Assembly: GCA_963589235.1 (NCBI GenBank) | Contig: CAVAJX010000063.1 | Location: 1-15,328 of the forward strand | DNA from: CAG-877 sp963589235 | Lineage (GTDB): Bacteria > Bacillota_I > Bacilli_A > RF39 > UBA660 | Direction of reading: 5' to 3' | DNA: 15,328 nt | Shown here: piece by piece, positions 5,957 through 12,586 of the stretch | Numbering within the stretch: the first letter of the stretch is position 1 | Layout: each line of letters opens with the position of its first letter | Translations under genes and position numbers: made by a program | The notes under the pieces: generated by a model | What the model was told of the DNA's origin: nothing | The model's input: the letters and a program-made list of their open reading frames with translations, nothing else | The model's database searches: none

Positions 5957-8086
5957 ATGCGTGATATTAAAATTATTAAGAAAAATGGAAATTTAGAAAA
6001 GTTTGATCCTGATAGAATAAGAAAGGCTGTTACTACTAGTGCTGAGAGAGTAATGGTTGATTTAACAGACGAAGCTGTTGATAAAATTATTGATATAGTT
6101 TGGAATATGATTAATACTCAAACTACTAATCCTACGGTTGATCAGGTTCATAGTTTTGTAGAATCAGCTTTAGATCAAGTTAATCCGTTAGTAGCGAGAA
6201 GTTATAGAGAATATCGAGATTATAAAAAAGAAGTAGTTCATATTTTGGATAAAGTGTATAAAAAGGCACAAGTAATTACTTATATTGGTGATAAAGAATG
6301 TGCTAATATGGATAGTGCTTTAGTTACTACACAGAGATGTTTAATATATAATAGTTTGAATAAGGAACTTTATAAAAAATTCTTTTTAACAGCTAATGAA
6401 ATAGAGGCTTGTAAAGATGGATATATTTATATACATGATATGAGTGCAAGACGTGATACAATGAATTGTTGTTTATTTGATATGGCTAATGTATTAAAAG
6501 ATGGATTTGAGATGAGTAATATTTGGTATACAGAACCTAAAACATTACAGACTGCGTTTAATGTCATGGGTGATGTTATTATTAATACTACGGCTATGCA
6601 ATATGGTGGATTTACAGTACCAGAGGTTGATACTGTATTGAAGAAGTATGCTAGGCTTACTTATAAAAAATATTATGATGAGTATTTAAGTATTAAAGGA
6701 GACTCTTTTAAAGATGAAGCTGATAAATATGCTTGGAGTAAAGTAAAAAGAGAGTGTGAACAAGGATATCAAGGTATTGAATATAAACTTAATACAGTTA
6801 GTTCTAGTAGAGGAGATTATCCTTTTGTTACATTTACTTTTGGTATTGATACAGATGAATTTGCAAGACTTATAAGTAGAGTTATATTAGATGTGCATAG
6901 AGAAGGCCAAGGTAAGAAAGGGTTTAAAAAACCAACATTATTTCCTAAATTAGTATTTTTATATGATGAAAAATTACATGGTAAAGGAATGGAATTAAGA
7001 GATAATTTTTTAGCTGCGATAAAGTGTAGTCAAAAGACAATGTATCCAGATTATTTATCATTAACTGGTGAAGGCTATGTTTGTGATATGTATAAGAAAT
7101 ATGGAAGAGTTGTTAGTCCGATGGGCTGTAGAGCATTTTTATCACCTTGGTATGAAAAAGGTGGAATGGAACCGGCTGATAAAAATGATAAACCTGTTTA
7201 TATAGGAAGATTTAATATAGGAGCTATATCATTACATTTACCTATGATTTTAGCCAAGGCTAGAGAAGAGCAAAGAGACTTTTATGAGGTTTTAGATTAT
7301 TACTTAGAAATGATTAGAAAGATACATATTAGAACTTATCGTTACTTAGCTAAAAGAAAAGCTTCTACTAATCCTTTAGCTTATTGTCAAGCTGGTTTTT
7401 ATGGAGGTAATTTAAAGCCAGATGAGGCGATTGAGCCCGTACTTAGATCTTCAACAGCATCTTTTGGAATAACTGCTTTAAATGAATTACAAGTTTTATA
7501 TAATGGAAAAAGTATTGTTGAAGATGGAGAATTTGCAGTTGAAGTTTTAAAATATATAAATGAAAAAACTTTAGAATTTAAGAATGAAGATCATATTTTA
7601 TACGCTATATATGGTACTCCTGCAGAGAATTTATGTGGATTACAAATAAAACAATTTAGAAAGAAATATGGTGTTATTGAAGGAGTAAGTTCTAGAGAAT
7701 ATGTTTCTAATAGTTTTCATTGTGGTGTATGGGAAGATATTACTGGTATAGAAAAACAAGATTTAGAAAATCGTTTTTGGGAACTATTTAAAGGTGGAAG
7801 AATTCAATATGTACGTTATAACTTGAGTTATAATAAAGAAGCTATGCTTACATATATAGAAAGAGCTATGAAATTAGGCTTTTATGAAGGTGTTAATTTG
7901 AGTTTGGCTTATTGTAACAACTGTGGACATGAAGAATTAGAAATGGATGTTTGTCCTAAATGTGGAAGTAGTGATCTTACTAAAATAGATAGAATGAATG
8001 GTTATTTATCATATTCTAGAGTACATGGAGATACAATGTTAAGTAACGCAAAAATGGTGGAGATATCTGAAAGGAAGTCAATGTAG
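5957..8086 (+). CDS. nrdD: Anaerobic (class III) ribonucleoside-triphosphate reductase, intact form
   Basis: Reduces ribonucleoside triphosphates to deoxyribonucleotides by glycyl-radical chemistry in the absence of oxygen. The 709-residue protein starts with an ATP-cone regulatory domain (about 1-95: IIKKNGNLEKFDPDRIRKAV to SYREYRDYK). The ten-strand barrel core carries NCCLFD (Cys171-Cys172) and the finger-loop motif PMGCR with Cys391, the likely thiyl-radical residue. The C terminus has a zinc site with two CxxC pairs (C653/C656 and C666/C669) and the glycyl-radical loop RMNGYL, with Gly682 the likely radical site, 28 residues from the end as expected. ATG 5957 follows AGGAG (5944-5948). 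It is the first gene of nrdD-nrdG-dut, one base from nrdG, and is divergent from the Crp/Fnr regulator. Formate or a thiol system could be the reductant; the sequence alone does not decide. Confidence 0.95.
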   Translation: MRDIKIIKKNGNLEKFDPDRIRKAVTTSAERVMVDLTDEAVDKIIDIVWNMINTQTTNPTVDQVHSFVESALDQVNPLVARSYREYRDYKKEVVHILDKVYKKAQVITYIGDKECANMDSALVTTQRCLIYNSLNKELYKKFFLTANEIEACKDGYIYIHDMSARRDTMNCCLFDMANVLKDGFEMSNIWYTEPKTLQTAFNVMGDVIINTTAMQYGGFTVPEVDTVLKKYARLTYKKYYDEYLSIKGDSFKDEADKYAWSKVKRECEQGYQGIEYKLNTVSSSRGDYPFVTFTFGIDTDEFARLISRVILDVHREGQGKKGFKKPTLFPKLVFLYDEKLHGKGMELRDNFLAAIKCSQKTMYPDYLSLTGEGYVCDMYKKYGRVVSPMGCRAFLSPWYEKGGMEPADKNDKPVYIGRFNIGAISLHLPMILAKAREEQRDFYEVLDYYLEMIRKIHIRTYRYLAKRKASTNPLAYCQAGFYGGNLKPDEAIEPVLRSSTASFGITALNELQVLYNGKSIVEDGEFAVEVLKYINEKTLEFKNEDHILYAIYGTPAENLCGLQIKQFRKKYGVIEGVSSREYVSNSFHCGVWEDITGIEKQDLENRFWELFKGGRIQYVRYNLSYNKEAMLTYIERAMKLGFYEGVNLSLAYCNNCGHEELEMDVCPKCGSSDLTKIDRMNGYLSYSRVHGDTMLSNAKMVEISERKSM

Positions 8087-8087
8087 T

Positions 8088-8630
8088 ATGAGATATCATA
8101 ATATTACAAAAGCAGATATGTTAAATGGTGAAGGACTTAGAGTTGTTTTATGGTTAGCTGGATGTTCTCATCACTGTCATGCTTGTCAGAATCCAATTAC
8201 TTGGGATGCCAATGATGGACTTATTTTTGATGAAACTGCTAAAAAAGAGATATTTGATGAATTAGAAAAAGACTGGTGCTCTGGTATTACTTTTTCTGGG
8301 GGAGATCCATTATATTTAGATAATAGAGAAAATTTGAGTTCTTTAATGATGGAAATTAAAGAGAAATTTCCAGATAAAAACATTTGGTGTTATACTGGCT
8401 ATACTTGGGAAGAATTGATGAAGCAAGTTAAAGATGATAAGAATTTAAAAAACATATTGGATAGTGTTGATGTTTTACTTGAAGGTAGATTTGTACTTGG
8501 ACTTGCTTTAGAAAAACTTCATTACGTAGGAAGTAGTAATCAGAGAATAATTGATGTTAAAAAAAGTCTTGATAATAATAAAATTAATTTGTATATTGAT
8601 AATAGTAATATTTTAAAAGGAGAAGTTTAA
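8088..8630 (+). CDS. nrdG: Anaerobic ribonucleotide reductase activating protein (radical SAM)
   Basis: The activase uses a [4Fe-4S] cluster and S-adenosylmethionine to make the glycyl radical on NrdD. The cluster motif is C26-x3-C30-x2-C33 within AGCSHHCHACQNP. SGGDP, the SAM amino-group-binding motif, follows at about residue 66. GEGLRVVLW near the N terminus and NQRIIDVKKSL near the C terminus are typical of NrdG. At 180 residues it is slightly longer than E. coli NrdG (154), with a short C-terminal tail. ATG 8088 is one base past the nrdD stop, with AAGGAAG at 8071-8077. It should act on the upstream intact NrdD; cross-activation of the second reductase is possible. Confidence 0.93.
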   Translation: MRYHNITKADMLNGEGLRVVLWLAGCSHHCHACQNPITWDANDGLIFDETAKKEIFDELEKDWCSGITFSGGDPLYLDNRENLSSLMMEIKEKFPDKNIWCYTGYTWEELMKQVKDDKNLKNILDSVDVLLEGRFVLGLALEKLHYVGSSNQRIIDVKKSLDNNKINLYIDNSNILKGEV

Positions 8631-9100
8631 TGAAAAGACGTGGATTTGAAATTGTTAAAGGATATGAAGATAAAGGGATAAATTTGCCAGTTAGAAAGAC
8701 TGCTCATTCAGCTGGCTATGATGTTGAAGCAGCAGAGGATGTAGTTATTCCGATGTATAAACCTGGTATTAAGCCAACACTTATTCCAACTGGTTTAAAG
8801 GGTTATTGTATGGATGATGAGTGTTTCTTATTACTTAATAGAAGTTCTGGACCTAAAAAAGGATTTTTAATGGCCAATAGTGTAGGATTAATTGATTCTG
8901 ATTATTATGGTAATCCAGATAATGATGGGCATTTTTACTTTGCTTATTTTAACTGTAGTGACCATGATATTGAGGTTAGAAAAGGTGATGTTATTGGACA
9001 GGTTGTTTTTACTAAATTTTTAACTGTAGATAACGATGAAGCTACTGGCACTAGAAACGGTGGTTTTGGTTCAACTGATACAAAAATTAGAAAAATGTAA
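8630..9100 (+). CDS. dut: dUTP diphosphatase (trimeric dUTPase family)
   Basis: Hydrolyses dUTP to dUMP and pyrophosphate, keeping uracil out of DNA and supplying the thymidylate synthase substrate. All five motifs of the trimeric family are visible in 156 residues: AGYDVEAA (28-35), NRSSGPKKG (70-78), GLIDSDYYGN (86-95, catalytic Asp89 and base-stacking Tyr92 or Tyr93), RKGDVIGQVVF (117-127), and the C-terminal lid RNGGFGST (142-149, Phe146). The second motif is RSSGPKKG rather than the classical RSGLA. The start overlaps the nrdG stop by one base (TAATG), with AGGAG upstream, so translation is coupled. Last gene of the operon, followed by two hairpins. Placing dut with a reductase couples dNTP supply to dUTP removal. 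Confidence 0.93.
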   Translation: MKRRGFEIVKGYEDKGINLPVRKTAHSAGYDVEAAEDVVIPMYKPGIKPTLIPTGLKGYCMDDECFLLLNRSSGPKKGFLMANSVGLIDSDYYGNPDNDGHFYFAYFNCSDHDIEVRKGDVIGQVVFTKFLTVDNDEATGTRNGGFGSTDTKIRKM

Positions 9101-9121
9101 AAAATGATTTTTTACATTTTT
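9091..9121 (+). terminator. Long A/T hairpin over the dut stop codon
   Basis: AAAAATGTAAAAAA (9091-9104) is a perfect inverted repeat of 9108-9121 with only a TGA loop. That gives a 14-bp stem made almost entirely of A-T pairs, with more T-rich sequence after it. It includes the dut stop codon. Poor in G-C for a strong terminator; it may instead protect the transcript 3' end or assist the next hairpin. Confidence 0.4.
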
Positions 9122-9143
9122 TGATTTTTTGCATTTTGTAAAT

Positions 9144-9181
9144 CACTAGTTCCTTTATTTTACGAGGGATTAGTGTTTTTT
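9144..9181 (+). terminator. Intrinsic terminator of the nrdD-nrdG-dut operon
   Basis: CACTAGTTCC (9144-9153) pairs with GGGATTAGTG (9166-9175), a 10-bp stem with two G-U pairs and a 12-base loop, followed by six T (9176-9181). Confidence 0.75.
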
Positions 9182-9332
9182 AATTTGAGAAAAATTTATT
9201 TTTTAAGTATTTTGATTTTTCTAAATGTATAAAAATGTAAATTGTCGTAAATCGAACAAAAATATTTTTTTGGTGTTTTCTTTATATATCAACGTATTGA
9301 AAAAAATGGCAAAAAAAGTGTCGATTTTAGTA
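9182..9332. other. AT-rich non-coding stretch upstream of the second reductase operon
   Basis: About 150 bases with no supported gene, between the dut terminator and the predicted nrdD promoter. It holds long A and T runs and a near-palindrome CAAAAATATTTTTTTG around 9257-9272. The short inverted pair AAATCGA/TCGATTT lies far apart (about 9249 and 9321). No convincing NrdR box or copy of the 16-bp operator is present. It could carry binding sites for a regulator I cannot identify. Confidence 0.35.
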
Positions 9333-9361
9333 TTGATTTTTGCGTCTTTAATTCTTAAAAT
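9333..9361 (+). promoter_or_regulatory. Promoter of the second (split) reductase operon
   Basis: TTGATT (9333-9338), a 17-base spacer and TAAAAT (9356-9361) form a good housekeeping promoter. The predicted start near 9368 gives a leader of about 29 bases. The copy of the 16-bp palindrome seen before the first nrdD is absent, so the two operons are likely regulated differently. Confidence 0.5.
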
Positions 9362-9396
9362 GAATTTAGAAGTTACTTAATGGTGGAGGTTAAATT

Positions 9397-11712
9397 ATGG
9401 TAGAAGTAAGCGACAAATTAGAACAATTAATGGTTATTAAGAGAAATGGAAAAAAAGTTCCATTTGATGAAACTAAAATAGCTTTAGCAATAAAAAAGGG
9501 TTTTGATAGTGTTTCAGTTGATAATGGAGAAGATGAAAAGCTTCGTAAATATGATTCTAAAGATATTCAAAAAGTATATCAAGCAGTTTTAAAGAAAATT
9601 GAAAAAGCTGCGAAAGAAACTGATAAATTTCAAATTGAACAAATTCAAGATTTTATTGAAGAAGAATTATCTTCAAAAGGATATGAAGATGTTTATAAAT
9701 CATTTTCTGAATATCGTGAAAGAAGAGCTCAATCTCGTCAATCATTCTTTGATGATAAGAAGACTCATAAATTTTTAAAATCTTTAGAAAACTTGGGATT
9801 AAAATCAGCAAATGAAGAAGATGCTAAAAGAGAGAATGCTAATATTGATGGTAATAGTCCAATGGGTACTATGCTTCAATATGGATCTACTGTTTCAAGA
9901 GAATTTGCAAAAGCATATTTAATGAAACCAGAATATGCAAAAATGCATGATGAAGGTGAAATTCACATTCACGATATGGACTTTTTAGCAATGGGTACTA
10001 CTACTTGTTGTCAAATAGATTTATCAAGATTATTTAAAAATGGATTTGATACAGGTCATGGATATGTAAGACCTCCACAAGACATTTCAACTTATAGTTC
10101 ATTAGCTGCGATAGTTATTCAAGCTAATCAAAATGATCAACATGGTGGTCAATCAATACCAGCACTTGATTATTATTTAGCACCAGGTGTTTTAAAAACA
10201 TTTAAGAAACAATTTAAACAAACTGTATATGACTTTTTAGATTTAGATGGGTTTATAGGTGTCATTAATATAGATAGAATTATTCGTGAAATTGATAAAA
10301 TAGAAAGTGTTGAAGTCAATTTAGAAGAATTTTCTGATTATCAAAAAGGCTCTAACAGAGTAAAAGAAATATTTAAATTAGCAAGTGAGAAAGCTTTGCA
10401 AAAGACTGATAGAGCTACACAACAAGCAATGGAAGCTTTTGTACATAATTTAAATACAATGCATTCTAGAGCTGGAGCTCAAGTTCCATTTTCATCAGTA
10501 AACTTTGGTACAGATACCTCTCCAGAAGGAAGAATGGTTACTAAGAATTTACTTTTAGCAACAGATAGAGGATTAGGTAATGGTGAAACTCCAATATTCC
10601 CAGTTTCAATATTTAAAGTAAAAGAAGGAGTTAACTATAATAAAGAAGATCCTAACTATGATTTATTTAGATTAGCTTGTAAAGTATCTGCAAAAAGACT
10701 TTTCCCTAACTTTGCATTTGTTGATGCTCCATTTAACTTACAATTTTATAAACCTGGAGATATAAATACAGAAATTGCTTATATGGGATGTCGTACAAGA
10801 GTTTTAGCAGATGTTACTTCACCTGATAATCAAATAGTTACTGGAAGAGGAAATTTATCATTTACAACAATTAATTTACCAAGACTTGGTATTAAATATG
10901 GTATTGCTTTAAAAGAAAGAGATAAAGCTGATATGAAAGGGTTCTATGAAGAACTTGGAGAAATCATGGATAAGGTTCGTGATCAATTACTTGAGAGATT
11001 TGAAGTACAATGTAGTAAACATTCATATAATTTTCCTTTCTTATTAGGACAAGGTGTTTGGACTAATGGTGAAAAATTAAAACCTACTGATCGTTTAAGA
11101 AAAGTATGGAAACATGGTTCATTGTCAACTGGATTCATTGGTCTTGCAGAATGTTTAAAGGCTTTAACTGGTGAACATCATGGTGAAAGTAAAGCTAGTC
11201 AAAAACTTGGACTTGAAATAATTAAGTTTATGAGAAATAGATGCGATGAAAATTCTAAAAAATATAATTTGAATTTTACATGTTTAGCTACACCTGCTGA
11301 AGGTTTATCAGGAAGATTTACAGCTATTGATAGAGCAATTTATGGAAAAATTAAAGGTGTTACTGATAGAGAATATTATACTAATTCATTCCATGTACCT
11401 GTTTATTATAATATTAGTATTTCTGATAAGTTAAAAACTGAGGCTCCTTATCATGAACTTACTAATGGTGGACATATTTCATATATTGAATTAGATGGAG
11501 ATGTTGCTAGTAACGTTGATGCTTTTGAAAAAGTTATTCGTATAATGAAAGAATCTGGTATTGGTTATGGTGCAGTTAACCATCCAGTAGATAGAGATCC
11601 GGTATGTGGATATGTTGGTGTAATCAATGATGTTTGTCCAGGTTGTGGAAGACATGAATTTGAAGGAATACCAGTAGAACAAATTACAGCACCTGAGTGT
11701 TGTGGAAGATAA
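9397..11712 (+). CDS. nrdD: Class III ribonucleotide reductase catalytic chain lacking its glycyl-radical loop
   Basis: A 771-residue NrdD. It begins with an ATP cone (about 10-110: VIKRNGKKVPFDETKIALAI to SEYRERRAQ). The barrel core carries TTTCCQIDL (Cys204-Cys205) and YMGCRTR with Cys465, the probable thiyl-radical residue. Near the end NSFHVPVYYNIS and NGGHISYIELDG are typical of NrdD. The C terminus has the family's cysteine cluster, VCGYVG and CPGCGR (C737, C747, C750), then an unusual terminal ECCGR (C768, C769). It then stops: the glycyl-radical loop that normally follows is absent and is found in the next gene, in the same frame after three stop codons. ATG 9397 follows GGTGGAGG (9382-9389). 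It differs strongly from the upstream nrdD, so this is an old paralogue or a separate acquisition, not a recent duplication. Confidence 0.93.
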   Translation: MVEVSDKLEQLMVIKRNGKKVPFDETKIALAIKKGFDSVSVDNGEDEKLRKYDSKDIQKVYQAVLKKIEKAAKETDKFQIEQIQDFIEEELSSKGYEDVYKSFSEYRERRAQSRQSFFDDKKTHKFLKSLENLGLKSANEEDAKRENANIDGNSPMGTMLQYGSTVSREFAKAYLMKPEYAKMHDEGEIHIHDMDFLAMGTTTCCQIDLSRLFKNGFDTGHGYVRPPQDISTYSSLAAIVIQANQNDQHGGQSIPALDYYLAPGVLKTFKKQFKQTVYDFLDLDGFIGVINIDRIIREIDKIESVEVNLEEFSDYQKGSNRVKEIFKLASEKALQKTDRATQQAMEAFVHNLNTMHSRAGAQVPFSSVNFGTDTSPEGRMVTKNLLLATDRGLGNGETPIFPVSIFKVKEGVNYNKEDPNYDLFRLACKVSAKRLFPNFAFVDAPFNLQFYKPGDINTEIAYMGCRTRVLADVTSPDNQIVTGRGNLSFTTINLPRLGIKYGIALKERDKADMKGFYEELGEIMDKVRDQLLERFEVQCSKHSYNFPFLLGQGVWTNGEKLKPTDRLRKVWKHGSLSTGFIGLAECLKALTGEHHGESKASQKLGLEIIKFMRNRCDENSKKYNLNFTCLATPAEGLSGRFTAIDRAIYGKIKGVTDREYYTNSFHVPVYYNISISDKLKTEAPYHELTNGGHISYIELDGDVASNVDAFEKVIRIMKESGIGYGAVNHPVDRDPVCGYVGVINDVCPGCGRHEFEGIPVEQITAPECCGR

Positions 11713-11731
11713 AAATAAAAAATAAAAAGAT

Positions 11732-11737
11732 AGGAGG
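11732..11737 (+). promoter_or_regulatory. Strong ribosome-binding site of the glycyl-radical subunit gene
   Basis: AGGAGG lies 8 bases before ATG 11746, an optimal site. Its presence shows that the small frame is independently translated and is not a remnant of a broken gene. It overlaps the third in-frame stop (TAG 11731-11733). Confidence 0.8.
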
Positions 11738-11745
11738 AATATTTT

Positions 11746-11907
11746 ATGGAAAAAATAGTTGGTGAAGGAGAAAAATTCGAAAGAATTAGAAGAGTTACTG
11801 GATATTTAGCAGGAGATGTTTCTAGATTTAATAACGGTAAAAGAGCAGAAGAGAGAGATCGTGTTAAACATTCTGGTGTTAAAGAATTATTAAAAGAGAC
11901 AAAGTAA
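11746..11907 (+). CDS. Stand-alone glycyl-radical subunit of NrdD (53 residues)
   Basis: This short gene encodes what is normally the C-terminal tail of NrdD. FERIRRVTGYLAG followed by RFNNGKRAEERDRVKH matches the glycyl-radical loop of E. coli NrdD (RRVCGYLG and FNAGK, then RVKH) and of other class III reductases. Gly19 is the likely radical residue. It begins shortly before the loop, at MEKIVGEGEK, which would be the linker after the cysteine cluster, and ends with a short charged helix. It has its own AGGAGG and ATG, and its TAA directly abuts the ATG of nrdG. I infer that it binds the 771-residue chain to complete the enzyme and that NrdG installs the radical on it. The arrangement recalls GrcA (YfiD), a free radical domain that restores oxygen-damaged pyruvate formate-lyase. 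At 54 codons it is easily missed by gene callers. Confidence 0.88.
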   Translation: MEKIVGEGEKFERIRRVTGYLAGDVSRFNNGKRAEERDRVKHSGVKELLKETK

Positions 11908-12459
11908 ATGGAAATTAGATTAGCCGCAGATTTACAACCTGATTCTATTGTTGATGGAGAAGGAATAAGAACAGTTATATGGACTCAAGGGTGTCCTCAT
12001 AACTGTAAAGGCTGTCATAACCCAGGGACACATGATTTTAATGCTGGTTGTTTAGTAGATGTTGATGAAGTAATTGAAGAGTTAAAAAATTTAGAAGGCC
12101 AAGACGGAATTACTTTATCTGGAGGAGATCCAATGTGTCAAAGTGAAGCTTGTTTAGAAATTTGTAAAGCCGCTAAAGAGTTAGGACTTAATGTTTGGTG
12201 TTATACTGGTTTTACTTATGAAAAAATTCTTAATAATCCAAAACAAAGGGCTTTACTTCAATATATAGATGTTTTAGTAGATGGTAAATTTGTGTTAGAA
12301 GAGAAGAGTTTTGATATATACTTTAGAGGTTCTAGAAATCAAAGAATAATTGATGTTAAAAAGAGTCTTGAAGAAGAAAAGGTAGTTTGGGTTTCAAAGT
12401 ATATGGAAGAAAAAGATTACTCTTTAAATTATAAAAAGCCAGATTATATGTTTATTTAG
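11908..12459 (+). CDS. nrdG: Anaerobic ribonucleotide reductase activating protein (second copy)
   Basis: A 183-residue radical-SAM activase. The cluster motif is C29-x3-C33-x2-C36 in QGCPHNCKGCHNP, and SGGDP is at 71-75. DGEGIRTVIW lies near the N terminus and RGSRNQRIIDVKKSL near the C terminus. It is clearly related to the first NrdG (both have NVWCYTGFT- or NIWCYTGYT-like segments) but is not a recent copy. The ATG directly follows the TAA of the glycyl-radical subunit gene with only a weak AAAGAG-type site upstream, so it is probably translationally coupled to that subunit, its likely substrate. Last gene of the split reductase operon, followed by a terminator that begins within its stop codon. 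Confidence 0.93.
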   Translation: MEIRLAADLQPDSIVDGEGIRTVIWTQGCPHNCKGCHNPGTHDFNAGCLVDVDEVIEELKNLEGQDGITLSGGDPMCQSEACLEICKAAKELGLNVWCYTGFTYEKILNNPKQRALLQYIDVLVDGKFVLEEKSFDIYFRGSRNQRIIDVKKSLEEEKVVWVSKYMEEKDYSLNYKKPDYMFI

Positions 12460-12486
12460 GATATTAGTGGATGATATCCTTTTTTT
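12458..12486 (+). terminator. Intrinsic terminator of the split reductase operon
   Basis: AGGATAT (12458-12464) pairs with ATATCCT (12474-12480) around a 9-base loop, and the T-run continues to 12486. The stem begins inside the nrdG stop codon. Confidence 0.75.
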
Positions 12487-12487
12487 A

Positions 12488-12516
12488 TTGAATTGTATTT
12501 TGATTTTTGCTATAAT
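12488..12516 (+). promoter_or_regulatory. Promoter of the surface-protein operon
   Basis: TTGAAT (12488-12493), a 17-base spacer and TATAAT (12511-12516), preceded by TGC as an extended -10: the best promoter in the window. The predicted start near 12523 gives a leader of about 64 bases with no obvious structure. Confidence 0.65.
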
Positions 12517-12573
12517 AATTTATAAGATGATAATACTGTTATAGTTATGTATTTTGTATTTTTATATTTGAGT

Positions 12574-12582
12574 AGGAGGTGG
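12574..12582 (+). promoter_or_regulatory. Ribosome-binding site supporting a TTG start
   Basis: AGGAGGTGG lies just upstream of TTG 12587. No in-frame ATG is near, and the frame from TTG opens directly into a signal peptide (KKKLFNYIIAVALF), so this strong site supports the unusual start. Confidence 0.7.
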
Positions 12583-12586
12583 TACT

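Noticed and set aside
9250..9295. Possible NrdR boxes upstream of the second nrdD
   Set aside because: The palindromic A/T stretches (around 9257-9272 and 9281-9292) do not match the NrdR consensus on both flanks, and there is no pair at the usual spacing.
9306..9380. 24-codon hydrophobic frame upstream of the second nrdD (MAKKVSILVLIF...)
   Set aside because: No ribosome-binding site precedes the ATG, and the predicted nrdD promoter at 9333-9361 lies inside the frame. A short hydrophobic peptide is easily produced by chance in AT-rich DNA.
11710..11745. Frameshift or sequencing error as the cause of the split nrdD
   Set aside because: The two parts are in the same frame, separated by three stops plus an optimal ribosome-binding site and ATG; a simple error cannot explain all of these.
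12460..12586. Riboswitch or structured leader before the surface-protein gene
   Set aside because: Apart from the terminator and promoter, the 64-base leader shows no stem-loops or conserved motifs that I recognise.
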